DNA of 64,000 bases from Solimonas thermocellulolyticum (GTDB lineage: Bacteria > Pseudomonadota > Gammaproteobacteria > Nevskiales > Nevskiaceae). The stretch covers positions 1-64,000 of the forward strand of contig NZ_JBEPIJ010000002.1 in the NCBI RefSeq assembly GCF_040327995.1. Direction: 5' to 3'. Numbering within the stretch: position 1 is the first letter of the stretch; every line of letters starts with the position of its first letter. Made by a program: the position numbers and the translations under genes. Shown piece by piece: positions 20,450 through 28,254 of this stretch. The notes under the pieces are model-generated. The model made no database searches, was not told the DNA's origin, and saw only the letters and a program-made list of their open reading frames with translations.

Positions 20450-20920
20450 ATGGCGCGCGGAGTCAACAAGGTCATCCTCATCGGCAACCTCGGCAAGGAT
20501 CCCGAGGTACGCTACTTCCCCAACGGCGACGCCGTGTGCAACGTCACGCTGGCCACCACCGAGAGCTGGACCGACAAGCAGTCCGGCGAAAAAAAGGAAA
20601 TGACGGAGTGGCACAACGTCGTCTTCCGCCGCAAGCTGGCCGAGATCGCCGGGCAGTATCTGAAGAAGGGATCGAGGATCTACGTCGAGGGCTCGCTGCG
20701 CACGCGCAAGTGGGAAAAGGACGGCGTCGATCGCTACACGACGGAAATCATCGCGCAGGACATGCAGATGCTCGATGGCCGCGGCGGCGGTTCGGCGCCG
20801 ATGGGGGGCGACGGTGGCCACGAGTCCCGACGTCCGGCGGCCGCGCGCGCCGCACCGGCGGCCACAGCGCCGGCACAGAACATCGACGCGCCGTTCGAGG
20901 ATGACGACATTCCGTTCTGA
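20450..20920 (+). CDS. ssb: Single-stranded DNA-binding protein
   Basis: 156 residues. The N-terminal OB-fold begins ARGVNKVILIGNLGKDPEVRY and continues with the WHNVVFRRKLAEIAGQYLKKG segment. A flexible Gly/Pro/Ala linker leads to the acidic tip DDDIPF, which recruits replication and repair partners. It lies 19 bp after the MFS gene, with CGGAG as ribosome-binding site, and completes the uvrA/MFS/ssb block. Confidence 0.98.
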   Translation: MARGVNKVILIGNLGKDPEVRYFPNGDAVCNVTLATTESWTDKQSGEKKEMTEWHNVVFRRKLAEIAGQYLKKGSRIYVEGSLRTRKWEKDGVDRYTTEIIAQDMQMLDGRGGGSAPMGGDGGHESRRPAAARAAPAATAPAQNIDAPFEDDDIPF

Positions 20921-21026
20921 CGGCACTCGCAGCGCGCCAATCTGACGCAGTCCACATTTGCGCCGGCGCGGCGCTCGCAACGCAGGCGCGGCTTCGGCTA
21001 AGGTGACGGCCTTCGTCGGGGGGCGC

Positions 21027-23447
21027 ATGGCCACAGCCGAAAGCTACCGTATCGCCATCGTCGGTTCCGGGCCGGGCGGCCTGTCGGCGGCATGCCGCGC
21101 AGCGGAAATGGGCGATTCGCACATCCTGCTCGAAGCCCAGCCTCACCTCTCCAACACGATCTACCGCTACCAGAAAGGCAAGCACGTCATGGCCGAGCCG
21201 AACGTGCTGCCGCTGCGCGCGACCGCCGCTTTCGAGGCCGGCACCCGCGAGAAGATTCTGGAGGTCTGGCACAACGATGTGGCGCGTCTGAAGGTCAACG
21301 TCCGCTATCGCGCGCAAGTGGTCAAGATCGAGCGGCAGGCGAGCGGCTTCAAGCTCACGCTGGCCTCGGGCGGGACGGTGCTCGCCGAGAAGGTCGTGCT
21401 GGCCATCGGTGTGCAGGGCAACCCGCGCAAGATGGGCGTGCCCGGCGAGGACCTGCCGAACATCCAGTACCAGCTCGACGACCCGGACGAATACAAGGGC
21501 GAGACCATCGTCGTCGTCGGTGCCGGCGATGCGGCGATCGAGAATGCGATCGCGCTCGCGCGCCAGAACAGCGTGCACATCGTCAATCGCAAGGCCGAGT
21601 TCTCGCGTGCCAAGGACGGCAACAACAGCCTGATTCTCGGCGCCATCGAGCAGGGCAAGCTGCGCTGTCACTACAACAGCACACCCGAACGCATCGAGAA
21701 GCTGGCGCCCGGACACCCCAGCGGCAAGCCGATGCTGCTGCGGCTGAACTCCAAGGAAGGCGCGGTGGAGGTGCCCTGCGACCGCATCATCGCGCGCCTT
21801 GGCGCAACCCCGCAGCGCGAGTTCGTCGAGTCCTGCGGCATCAGCTTTCCGAGCGAAGATCCGGCCGCGGTGCCGGCGGTGTCGCCGACCTACGAGTCTA
21901 ACGTGCCGGGGCTGTACATCATCGGTGCGCTGGCCGGCTATCCCTTGATCAAGCAGGCGATGAATCAGGGCTACGAGGTCGTGGAGTTCATCTGCGGCCG
22001 GCCGGTGGCCCCGGCCGACGAGCCGATCCTGCGCCAGAAGTTCTCGGCGTTCTCGGCGAACCCGGACGTCGAGGCCTTCCTCGACGTGCTCAACCGCCGC
22101 TCGCCGGTGCTCGCGGCAATGAACCGCTTGCAGTTGCGCGAGTTCCTGCTCGAAAGCCGCATCTTTTCGCCGGCGGTCGGCGAGGTGCTGTACAAGGAAG
22201 GCGACTACGGCAACTCGGTGTTCATCGTCGTCTCCGGCGAGGTCGGCGTGCAGCTCGATCCGAACGATCCAACCAAGCTGCGGCCGATCAAGGCCGGGCG
22301 CATTTTCGGCGAGATGGCGCTGATTTCCGGGCGGCCGCGCGCGGCGACGGTGGTCGCCGGCAAGGACTGCGTACTGATCGAGGTGCCGCGGCGCGCGATG
22401 CTCAAGCTGATCAGCGCCAACGATCGTGCGCGCGAGTATATCGACCGCGTGTTCACCCTGCGCGCGCTCGAACGCTACCTCGTGCCCGGTGCCGACGATG
22501 CACAGCTCAAGGCCATCGTCGACTCCGCGCGGCTGTGTCAATTCAAGGCCAAGGAGATGATCTACACGGCCGGCGATGCCGCCGAGCACATCCACCTGAT
22601 CCGTTCGGGCTCGGTGACGCTGTCGACCAGGGTCGGCACCCGCGACGTGGTGCTGCAGTATCACGCCGCCGGCCAGTACTTCGGCGAGCTCGACGTGATC
22701 GCCGGGACCAGGCGTAGCCAGACCGCGACCGCGGCGATCAAGACCGAGACCATCCGCCTCGACGCCAAACCCTTCCTCCAACTGCTCGACCGGCATCCGC
22801 AGATGAAGGCGGCGGTGCAGGCGCGCTTCCGCAGCCAGATCGAGCAGCGCCTCGCGATGGAGCGCGATCCCGAACGCGGCGCGCGCATGCACTTTTTGCT
22901 TGGCCAGGGTCTGGGCGAAGCCACCGACGCGCTGCTGATCGACGAATCCTTGTGCATCCGCTGCGACCAGTGCGAGAAGGCCTGCGCGGCGACGCACGGC
23001 AATGTCTCGCGGCTCGATCGCGAGGCCGGCGCCACCTTCGACAATCTGCACGTGCCGACCTCCTGCCGCCACTGCGAGCATCCGCACTGCATGAAGGACT
23101 GTCCGCCGGATGCGATCCACCGCTCGCCCAATGGCGAGGTCTATATCCAGGACACCTGCATCGGCTGCGGCAACTGCGAGCGTAACTGTCCCTATGGCGT
23201 GATCCAGATGGGGGTGCAGTCGCCCGAGACACCGAGCCTGTGGCGCTGGTTGCTGTTCGGCCGGGGGCCGGCGCCGGGCAGCGACATCCACGACTATCCC
23301 AAGGGTGCGATCAAGAAGGCGGTGAAGTGCGACATGTGCGGCACGCGCGAGGCCGGTCCGGCCTGCGTGCAGGCCTGCCCGACCGGCGCGGCGATCCGCG
23401 TCGGCCCCGAGGAATTCTTCGAGGTGCTGGCGCGTGGCGGCCGGTGA
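21027..23447 (+). CDS. FAD/NAD(P) oxidoreductase, 2x cNMP, 4x[4Fe-4S] fusion
   Basis: This 806-residue cytoplasmic protein joins three modules. Residues 1-330 are a two-dinucleotide-binding oxidoreductase: GSGPGG at 13-18 binds FAD and GAGDAA at 165-170 binds NAD(P)H. There is no CxxC between them, so it is not a thioredoxin reductase. Residues about 375-460 and 500-590 are tandem cyclic-nucleotide-binding domains. The first has an intact phosphate cassette (GEMAL at 428, PRAATV with Arg438); the second (GELDV at 553, then GTRRSQTATA) is degenerate. From 643 to the end is a ferredoxin part like HybA/DmsB, starting CIRCDQCEKAC, with cysteines for four clusters. It likely moves electrons between NAD(P)H and the cytochrome b encoded next, gated by cAMP. 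The domains are seen; gating and direction are inferred. Confidence 0.85.
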   Translation: MATAESYRIAIVGSGPGGLSAACRAAEMGDSHILLEAQPHLSNTIYRYQKGKHVMAEPNVLPLRATAAFEAGTREKILEVWHNDVARLKVNVRYRAQVVKIERQASGFKLTLASGGTVLAEKVVLAIGVQGNPRKMGVPGEDLPNIQYQLDDPDEYKGETIVVVGAGDAAIENAIALARQNSVHIVNRKAEFSRAKDGNNSLILGAIEQGKLRCHYNSTPERIEKLAPGHPSGKPMLLRLNSKEGAVEVPCDRIIARLGATPQREFVESCGISFPSEDPAAVPAVSPTYESNVPGLYIIGALAGYPLIKQAMNQGYEVVEFICGRPVAPADEPILRQKFSAFSANPDVEAFLDVLNRRSPVLAAMNRLQLREFLLESRIFSPAVGEVLYKEGDYGNSVFIVVSGEVGVQLDPNDPTKLRPIKAGRIFGEMALISGRPRAATVVAGKDCVLIEVPRRAMLKLISANDRAREYIDRVFTLRALERYLVPGADDAQLKAIVDSARLCQFKAKEMIYTAGDAAEHIHLIRSGSVTLSTRVGTRDVVLQYHAAGQYFGELDVIAGTRRSQTATAAIKTETIRLDAKPFLQLLDRHPQMKAAVQARFRSQIEQRLAMERDPERGARMHFLLGQGLGEATDALLIDESLCIRCDQCEKACAATHGNVSRLDREAGATFDNLHVPTSCRHCEHPHCMKDCPPDAIHRSPNGEVYIQDTCIGCGNCERNCPYGVIQMGVQSPETPSLWRWLLFGRGPAPGSDIHDYPKGAIKKAVKCDMCGTREAGPACVQACPTGAAIRVGPEEFFEVLARGGR

Positions 23448-23510
23448 GGCAAAGCGCTCAGACGAAGCCTTGAATGGCATCGTCTGCTTTGGCGAACGCC
23501 CGGCCAGGGA

Positions 23511-23562
23511 GCGTTTGCTTGGGCGAGTCGTGACTCGATGTCACGACGAGCTGGGCAAACGC
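23511..23562 (+). promoter_or_regulatory. Compound inverted repeat before cytochrome b gene
   Basis: In the 162-bp gap between the oxidoreductase and the cytochrome b gene, GCGTTTGC (23511-23518) pairs with GCAAACGC (23555-23562). Inside this, TCGTGAC (23528-23534) pairs with GTCACGA (23540-23546). The inner palindrome resembles a CRP half-site pair (CGTGA/TCACG), but with 7 rather than 6 bases between. It could be an operator for a CRP-like factor or an RNA stem-loop that lowers read-through. There is no T-run. Confidence 0.4.
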
Positions 23563-23609
23563 CGGGCAGAGGTCGCAAGGATCAGGCTGTTGCGCCAGGG
23601 ACGGCCGAG

Positions 23610-24620
23610 ATGAACGCCGGAAAAATGATTGCCGGCCTCTTTGGCCGCCGCGCCGAGCGCGGCGGCCCGGCGCGCCACGAATCCTTTCTCGTCTACCGCA
23701 GCGCCTTCTATCTGAAGGTCGCGATCGCACTGTGCGCGCTGTCGTTCGCACTCTACGCCTGGCACGACCCGGTCGAGGGCCCGAGCGGCAGCACCTGGCT
23801 CGGCTACGGACTCGGCACGCTCGGCGCGGTCCTGATCGTCTGGCTGGCCTGGCTGGGGGTGCGCAAGCGCCAGTTCCGCGAAGGCCGTGCGCCGGTGAAG
23901 GCCTGGGTGTCGGCGCACGTCTATCTGGGCCTGTCGCTGATCGTCGTCGCAACCTTGCACACGGGCTTTCAGCTCGGCTGGAACGTGCACACCCTCGCCT
24001 ACGTCTTGATGATGCTGGTCATCGCCAGCGGCATCTACGGCATCCTCGCCTACTCGCTGCTGCCGCGGCAGGTGACCGCCAACCGCAACGGCATGGAATT
24101 GCGCGCGATGCTGCAGGAGATCGAGCAGCTCAACGAATCGGCGCTGTCACTGGCCGATCGCATTGATCCGGAAACGCATGCGGTGGTGGCGCGCTCGGTC
24201 GGCAAGGTGCGTATCGGCGGCAGCGCCTGGGAGCAGCTCAGTGGGCGTTATCGCTCGCCCGGCGAGAGCCGCGGCCTCGACCAGTTCTTCAAGGTCAAGC
24301 GCACGCAGTTGCAGGCGCAGGCGGCGGCTCGCGCCGCGGGCGGCACGGTTCCGCAGCGCGGCGGCCGCCAGGCGACGATCGCCTTCGTCGCCGATCAGAT
24401 CTTCGCCACCGGCAGCGCGCGTACCGGCGACCAGGCGTCCGAGAACCTGCAGAAGCTGCTGCAGACCATCGCCAAGCGCAAGGCCCTGCTCGACAAGGTC
24501 AACCGCGACATCACCTTGCGCGCGCGCCTGGAGGTCTGGCTGTACCTGCACGTGCCGTTGACGGTGGCCCTGCTCGCCGCACTGCTGGTGCATATCGTCA
24601 CCGTGTTCCTCTACTGGTAG
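23610..24620 (+). CDS. Di-heme cytochrome b-like membrane protein
   Basis: 336 residues with five hydrophobic segments (about 33-51, 65-85, 101-119, 127-150, 312-334) and a cytoplasm-sized loop of about 160 residues between the fourth and fifth. His103/His117 in segment 3 and His314/His328 in segment 5 are each 14 residues apart, the spacing used to hold two b hemes stacked across a membrane. It would carry electrons between the FeS fusion protein on the inside and the decaheme proteins outside. The ATG at 23610 starts the first sensible N-terminus. The next gene starts 6 bp after the stop. I do not recognise a named family. Confidence 0.75.
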   Translation: MNAGKMIAGLFGRRAERGGPARHESFLVYRSAFYLKVAIALCALSFALYAWHDPVEGPSGSTWLGYGLGTLGAVLIVWLAWLGVRKRQFREGRAPVKAWVSAHVYLGLSLIVVATLHTGFQLGWNVHTLAYVLMMLVIASGIYGILAYSLLPRQVTANRNGMELRAMLQEIEQLNESALSLADRIDPETHAVVARSVGKVRIGGSAWEQLSGRYRSPGESRGLDQFFKVKRTQLQAQAAARAAGGTVPQRGGRQATIAFVADQIFATGSARTGDQASENLQKLLQTIAKRKALLDKVNRDITLRARLEVWLYLHVPLTVALLAALLVHIVTVFLYW

Positions 24621-24626
24621 CGCGCC

Positions 24627-26258
24627 GTGATTCTGGTCAGACGTCAGGCGCCGGACGGTGCGCAGACCGAGCAGGTGGTCAGCGGTGCGGTCACGATCGG
24701 CCGCGCCACCGACAACACGATCCCGCTTTCGGGCCTGCTGGTCGCGCTGCATCACGCGCGCCTGACCCCGGGCTCAGGCGCGACCCTGCAGCTCGAATGC
24801 CTCGGCGCGGTCGACGTGATCGTCAATGGTCTGGTCGGACAGCGTAGCGCGGTGCTGGCGCCCGGCGACGAGCTTCGCATCGGTGGGCATCGGCTGTGCG
24901 TCTCGGTCGATGGCGACGGTGGCCTGGTGCTGGAGGTACGCGAGTGCGATCCGCAGGGCGCAACTGGCGGCGACGGCGCGATCACCAGTCTCGACGCGGC
25001 CGGTTGGCGCATGCGTCGGCCGGCGGTGATCGCGGCGGCACTGGTGCTACTGGTGTGCCTGATGGTGCCCTTGGTGCTGCGCGCGGTCTCGGCGCCGGCC
25101 TGGGTCGAGGATCGGGTGCCGAGCGATCGCTGGTGGACCTCGGGGGCGATCAGCAATGCGCATCTGCAGTTCGGTGCCGAGTGCGAGGTCTGCCACGAGC
25201 AGCCGTTCGTGAGGGTGCGCGACGAGGCCTGTTTGAGCTGCCATGCCGCCGTGGCCCACCACGGGGATGACCTGGCGTCGATGCAGGATGCTGGGCTCGA
25301 CCAGCAGCGCTGCGCGAGCTGCCATTTCGAGCACGGTGGCACGCAAGCCGTGCTGCCCGATCATCCGGCGCTGTGTGCGGACTGTCACGCGCAGCCCGGC
25401 GACTTCGCCGGTCTGGACGGTGTCGGCAGCGCCGCGGACTTTGCCACGGCCCATCCGCCGTTTCGTGTCACAGTCACGACGATGACGCCGACTGGCCCGC
25501 AGACGCAGCGCCGACTGCTAGCGCCAGACGGTCAGGATGTTTCCGGTCTGATCTTTCCGCACGATCTGCATCTCGACGAAAGGGGTGTGCGCGGTCCAAA
25601 CGGCCGGCAGGTGCTGCGGTGTGCGGACTGCCATCGTCCCGGTCCCGGTGCCGTCGGCTTCGAGCCGCTGCGCTTCGAGACCGATTGCCAGCGCTGCCAC
25701 CAGCTCGACGTCGATGTCGGCGGCCTGCCGTTCCGCTTGCCGCACGGCGATGCCGATGCGGTACGCACACTGCTACAAAGCGCCGTCAGCATGACACCGG
25801 TCGAGCTGCCCGAGTCCGAACCGAGCACCAATCGCCGTCGCCCGGGCGAGCGCGCCGATCGCGGCGATCCGTCGAGCGCACCGGATCCCATCGACGAAGT
25901 GTTCGAGCGTCGCGTTTGTGCCAAGTGCCACGAGATCGACAAGCCGCAGGATCAGCTCGTGCGCGTACGCGAGCCGATCCTGCGCAAGACCTGGATGCCG
26001 ATGGCGCGTTTCACCCACGAGCCGCATCGGTGGGTGAACTGCGACACCTGTCACGCCGCCAGTGTGAGCTCGGATTCCAATGATCTGCTGCTACCGCAAA
26101 TCGAGTCTTGTCGCGGCTGTCACGGCGGAGTAGGCTCGTCCGCACGTATCCAATCCACCTGCATCGACTGCCATCGCTTTCACCAGGCGAAGGATCTGAC
26201 GATGAGCAAGTTCATGGGGGAACTTGCCAATGGGCAGACGCTGGAGTCACGGGAGTAG
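24627..26258 (+). CDS. FHA-TM-decaheme cytochrome c
   Basis: 543 residues, GTG start. Residues 1-105 form an FHA-like domain with Gly25-Arg26, HHAR at 42-45 and a VNG segment at 66-68. The usual Ser-Arg before the His is replaced by Ala-Leu, so phosphothreonine binding may be weakened. One membrane helix (132-153) places the rest outside the cytoplasm, where ten CxxCH heme motifs follow (CEVCH first, CIDCH last). An RRRPGER motif at 403-409 between hemes 6 and 7 recurs in the barrel protein at 28244. It is likely the inner-membrane-anchored periplasmic relay. A phospho-signal on the FHA side acting on heme electron transfer is inference. The gene overlaps the next by 29 bp. Confidence 0.85.
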   Translation: MILVRRQAPDGAQTEQVVSGAVTIGRATDNTIPLSGLLVALHHARLTPGSGATLQLECLGAVDVIVNGLVGQRSAVLAPGDELRIGGHRLCVSVDGDGGLVLEVRECDPQGATGGDGAITSLDAAGWRMRRPAVIAAALVLLVCLMVPLVLRAVSAPAWVEDRVPSDRWWTSGAISNAHLQFGAECEVCHEQPFVRVRDEACLSCHAAVAHHGDDLASMQDAGLDQQRCASCHFEHGGTQAVLPDHPALCADCHAQPGDFAGLDGVGSAADFATAHPPFRVTVTTMTPTGPQTQRRLLAPDGQDVSGLIFPHDLHLDERGVRGPNGRQVLRCADCHRPGPGAVGFEPLRFETDCQRCHQLDVDVGGLPFRLPHGDADAVRTLLQSAVSMTPVELPESEPSTNRRRPGERADRGDPSSAPDPIDEVFERRVCAKCHEIDKPQDQLVRVREPILRKTWMPMARFTHEPHRWVNCDTCHAASVSSDSNDLLLPQIESCRGCHGGVGSSARIQSTCIDCHRFHQAKDLTMSKFMGELANGQTLESRE

Positions 26259-28254
26259 TTTCACGCAGGTTCGATGGGCGACGCTGCTCGCTGCGTCCCT
26301 CGCCTGCGCGGCCTGCTCGGGCGGCAACGAGCTCGTCGGTGATGGCACCGGCGTGGGGAGTGCGCCCTGTGACGGGTTCTGCTACGACACCCCGACCGCA
26401 CTCAGCGTCGAGGAGATCCAGCGCCTGATCGCGCAGGCGGTCCAGGAGGCCAGGGCGCAGGGCATGCCTGCGACCATCGCCGTCGCCGACCGCGCGGGAA
26501 ACGTACTGGCGGTGTACCGCATGGCAGGCGCGCCGGCTACCGTGCGTATCGGATCGCCCGACGTTAACGGGCGGGTCGACGGCGGACTCGAGGGCATCAG
26601 CCTGGTTCCCAGTGAGCTGTCGGCGATCGCCAAGGCGATCACCGCTGCCTTCCTGTCCTCCGAGGGCAATGCTTTTTCGACCCGCACGGCGAGTCAGATC
26701 GTGCAGGCCAATTTCAATCCGGGGGAAGGAAATCAACCCGGCGGCCCGCTGTTCGGGGTGCAGTTCTCGCAACTGCCGTGTTCCGATCTGAGCACGCGTT
26801 TCGTGACTGGCGCCGGACCTTCGCCGGGACCGCATCGCTCCCCGTTGGGGCTGGCGGCGGACCCGGGCGGCCTGCCGTTGTTCAAGAACGGAACCGTCGT
26901 CGGCGGCATCGGGGTCGAGGCGGATGGGCGGTACACCCTCGATCCGTCGCTGCTCGATCACGACCGGGACGTGGACGAGTTGATCGCGACCGCCGGCACT
27001 TTCGGCTTCGCCGCACCCGTGGATCGGCGCGCGGATCGGATCACCGTCGACGGCAAGACGCTGCGCTTCAGCGACGTGGGTTTCGGCGATCTGGCCAGCA
27101 CGCCCGCCGCCGCGCCGGCGTTCTCCTCGCTGACCGCCGAGGTCGGCGCACTCGTTCCGGTTCGCGGCTACACGCAGGATCCGCCGACCATCGTCGCCGG
27201 CACGGCCTTCGGCCAGAACGCCTCGGGGTTCGCGCCGGCTCCGCTCACCGATCCACAGTTCGCTGCCGAAGATGCTTTCTTCCTGGTCGACGCGGCCGGG
27301 AACAATCGCTATCCGGCGCGCGACAGCACGGTGGGCGATTTGTCCGCCGATGAAGTGCGCAGCGTGATGCTCTCGGCCCTGCGCGTGGCCAATCGCGCAC
27401 GTGCGCAGATCCGCCGCCCGCTGGGCAGTTCCGCGCGCGTCACGATCTCGGTCGTGGACACCCGGGGCGATATCCTCGGCATCGTCCGATCCCGCGATGC
27501 GCCGGTGTTCGGCACCGATGTCTCGCTGCAGAAGGCGCGCAACGCCGTCCTGTTCTCATCATCCGATGCCGGTGCGATTCTGCGCGCGCTGCCCCCGGCG
27601 GGCTATCTGATGCCGGACCAGGCAACCCCGGCCGAGTTGCGCCGCGTCGACATCGGCCGCTACGTCAGCGATCTGCAGTCCTTCCTCGGGCGGCCGACCG
27701 CGCTGGACGATGGCGCGATCGCGTTCACCGATCGCGCGGTCGGCAATCTCGCGCGTCCGTTTTTCCCGGATGGCATCCAGGGCACGCCGCACGGGCCGCT
27801 GTCCAAGCCCGCCGGCGAGTGGAGCCCCTTCTCCGACGGCTTGCAACTGGACCTCGTCTACAACGCGGTGATCCGACATGTGGCCTTCGTCGCCGGTCTG
27901 CCGGTGGACGATGTCCCGCAGAACTGCTCCGGCATCGAGCCGCTCGAGGACGGGTTGGGCGTTGCCAATGCGGCGCCGCAACTGCGCAACGGCATCCAGA
28001 TTTTCCCGGGCAGCGTGCCGCTTTACCGCGGCGGCACCTTGGTGGGCGCGATCGGCATTTCGGGAGACGGCGTCGACCAGGACGACATGATCGGCTTTTT
28101 GGGGGCGCACGAGGCTGGCGGCGCCATCGGCAATGCACCGCCCGCGATCCGCTCCGACCAGGTCGAAGTCGATGGAGTGCGTCTGCGCTACGTGCAGTGC
28201 CCGCAGGCACCGTTCCTCGATACCGACGAGCAGGAGGTCTGCAATGGCCTCTAA
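26230..28254 (+). CDS. Lipoprotein with tandem GlcG/HbpS-like domains
   Basis: 674 residues. The signal ends in a lipobox (LACAAC, Cys about 31), so the protein is lipidated. Two regions resemble the GlcG/HbpS (DUF336, Haem_degrading) family: about 55-165 (LSVEEIQRLIAQAVQEAR, then ATIAVADRAGNVLAVYRM) and about 375-460 (LSADEVRSVMLSALRVANRA, then VTISVVDTRGDILGIVRS). Each is followed by a companion segment of the form PLFKNGTVVGGIGV or PLYRGGTLVGAIGI. Known relatives bind heme or take part in redox sensing. Within this operon it could bind heme cofactor or cap the conduit. The ATG at 26230 lies inside the upstream gene; the overlap supports co-expression. Confidence 0.75.
   Translation: MGRRWSHGSSFTQVRWATLLAASLACAACSGGNELVGDGTGVGSAPCDGFCYDTPTALSVEEIQRLIAQAVQEARAQGMPATIAVADRAGNVLAVYRMAGAPATVRIGSPDVNGRVDGGLEGISLVPSELSAIAKAITAAFLSSEGNAFSTRTASQIVQANFNPGEGNQPGGPLFGVQFSQLPCSDLSTRFVTGAGPSPGPHRSPLGLAADPGGLPLFKNGTVVGGIGVEADGRYTLDPSLLDHDRDVDELIATAGTFGFAAPVDRRADRITVDGKTLRFSDVGFGDLASTPAAAPAFSSLTAEVGALVPVRGYTQDPPTIVAGTAFGQNASGFAPAPLTDPQFAAEDAFFLVDAAGNNRYPARDSTVGDLSADEVRSVMLSALRVANRARAQIRRPLGSSARVTISVVDTRGDILGIVRSRDAPVFGTDVSLQKARNAVLFSSSDAGAILRALPPAGYLMPDQATPAELRRVDIGRYVSDLQSFLGRPTALDDGAIAFTDRAVGNLARPFFPDGIQGTPHGPLSKPAGEWSPFSDGLQLDLVYNAVIRHVAFVAGLPVDDVPQNCSGIEPLEDGLGVANAAPQLRNGIQIFPGSVPLYRGGTLVGAIGISGDGVDQDDMIGFLGAHEAGGAIGNAPPAIRSDQVEVDGVRLRYVQCPQAPFLDTDEQEVCNGL

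Noticed and set aside
20748..23480. Very long - strand open frame (about 910 codons) opposite the oxidoreductase gene
   Set aside because: It is a shadow of codon bias in GC-rich DNA. The product is low-complexity His/Arg/Ala-rich with no domain, while the + strand frame has clear motifs.
23529..23545. Canonical CRP site before the cytochrome b gene
   Set aside because: Half-sites CGTGA and TCACG are 7 bases apart, not 6, and each has a mismatch. It is kept only as an unassigned palindrome.
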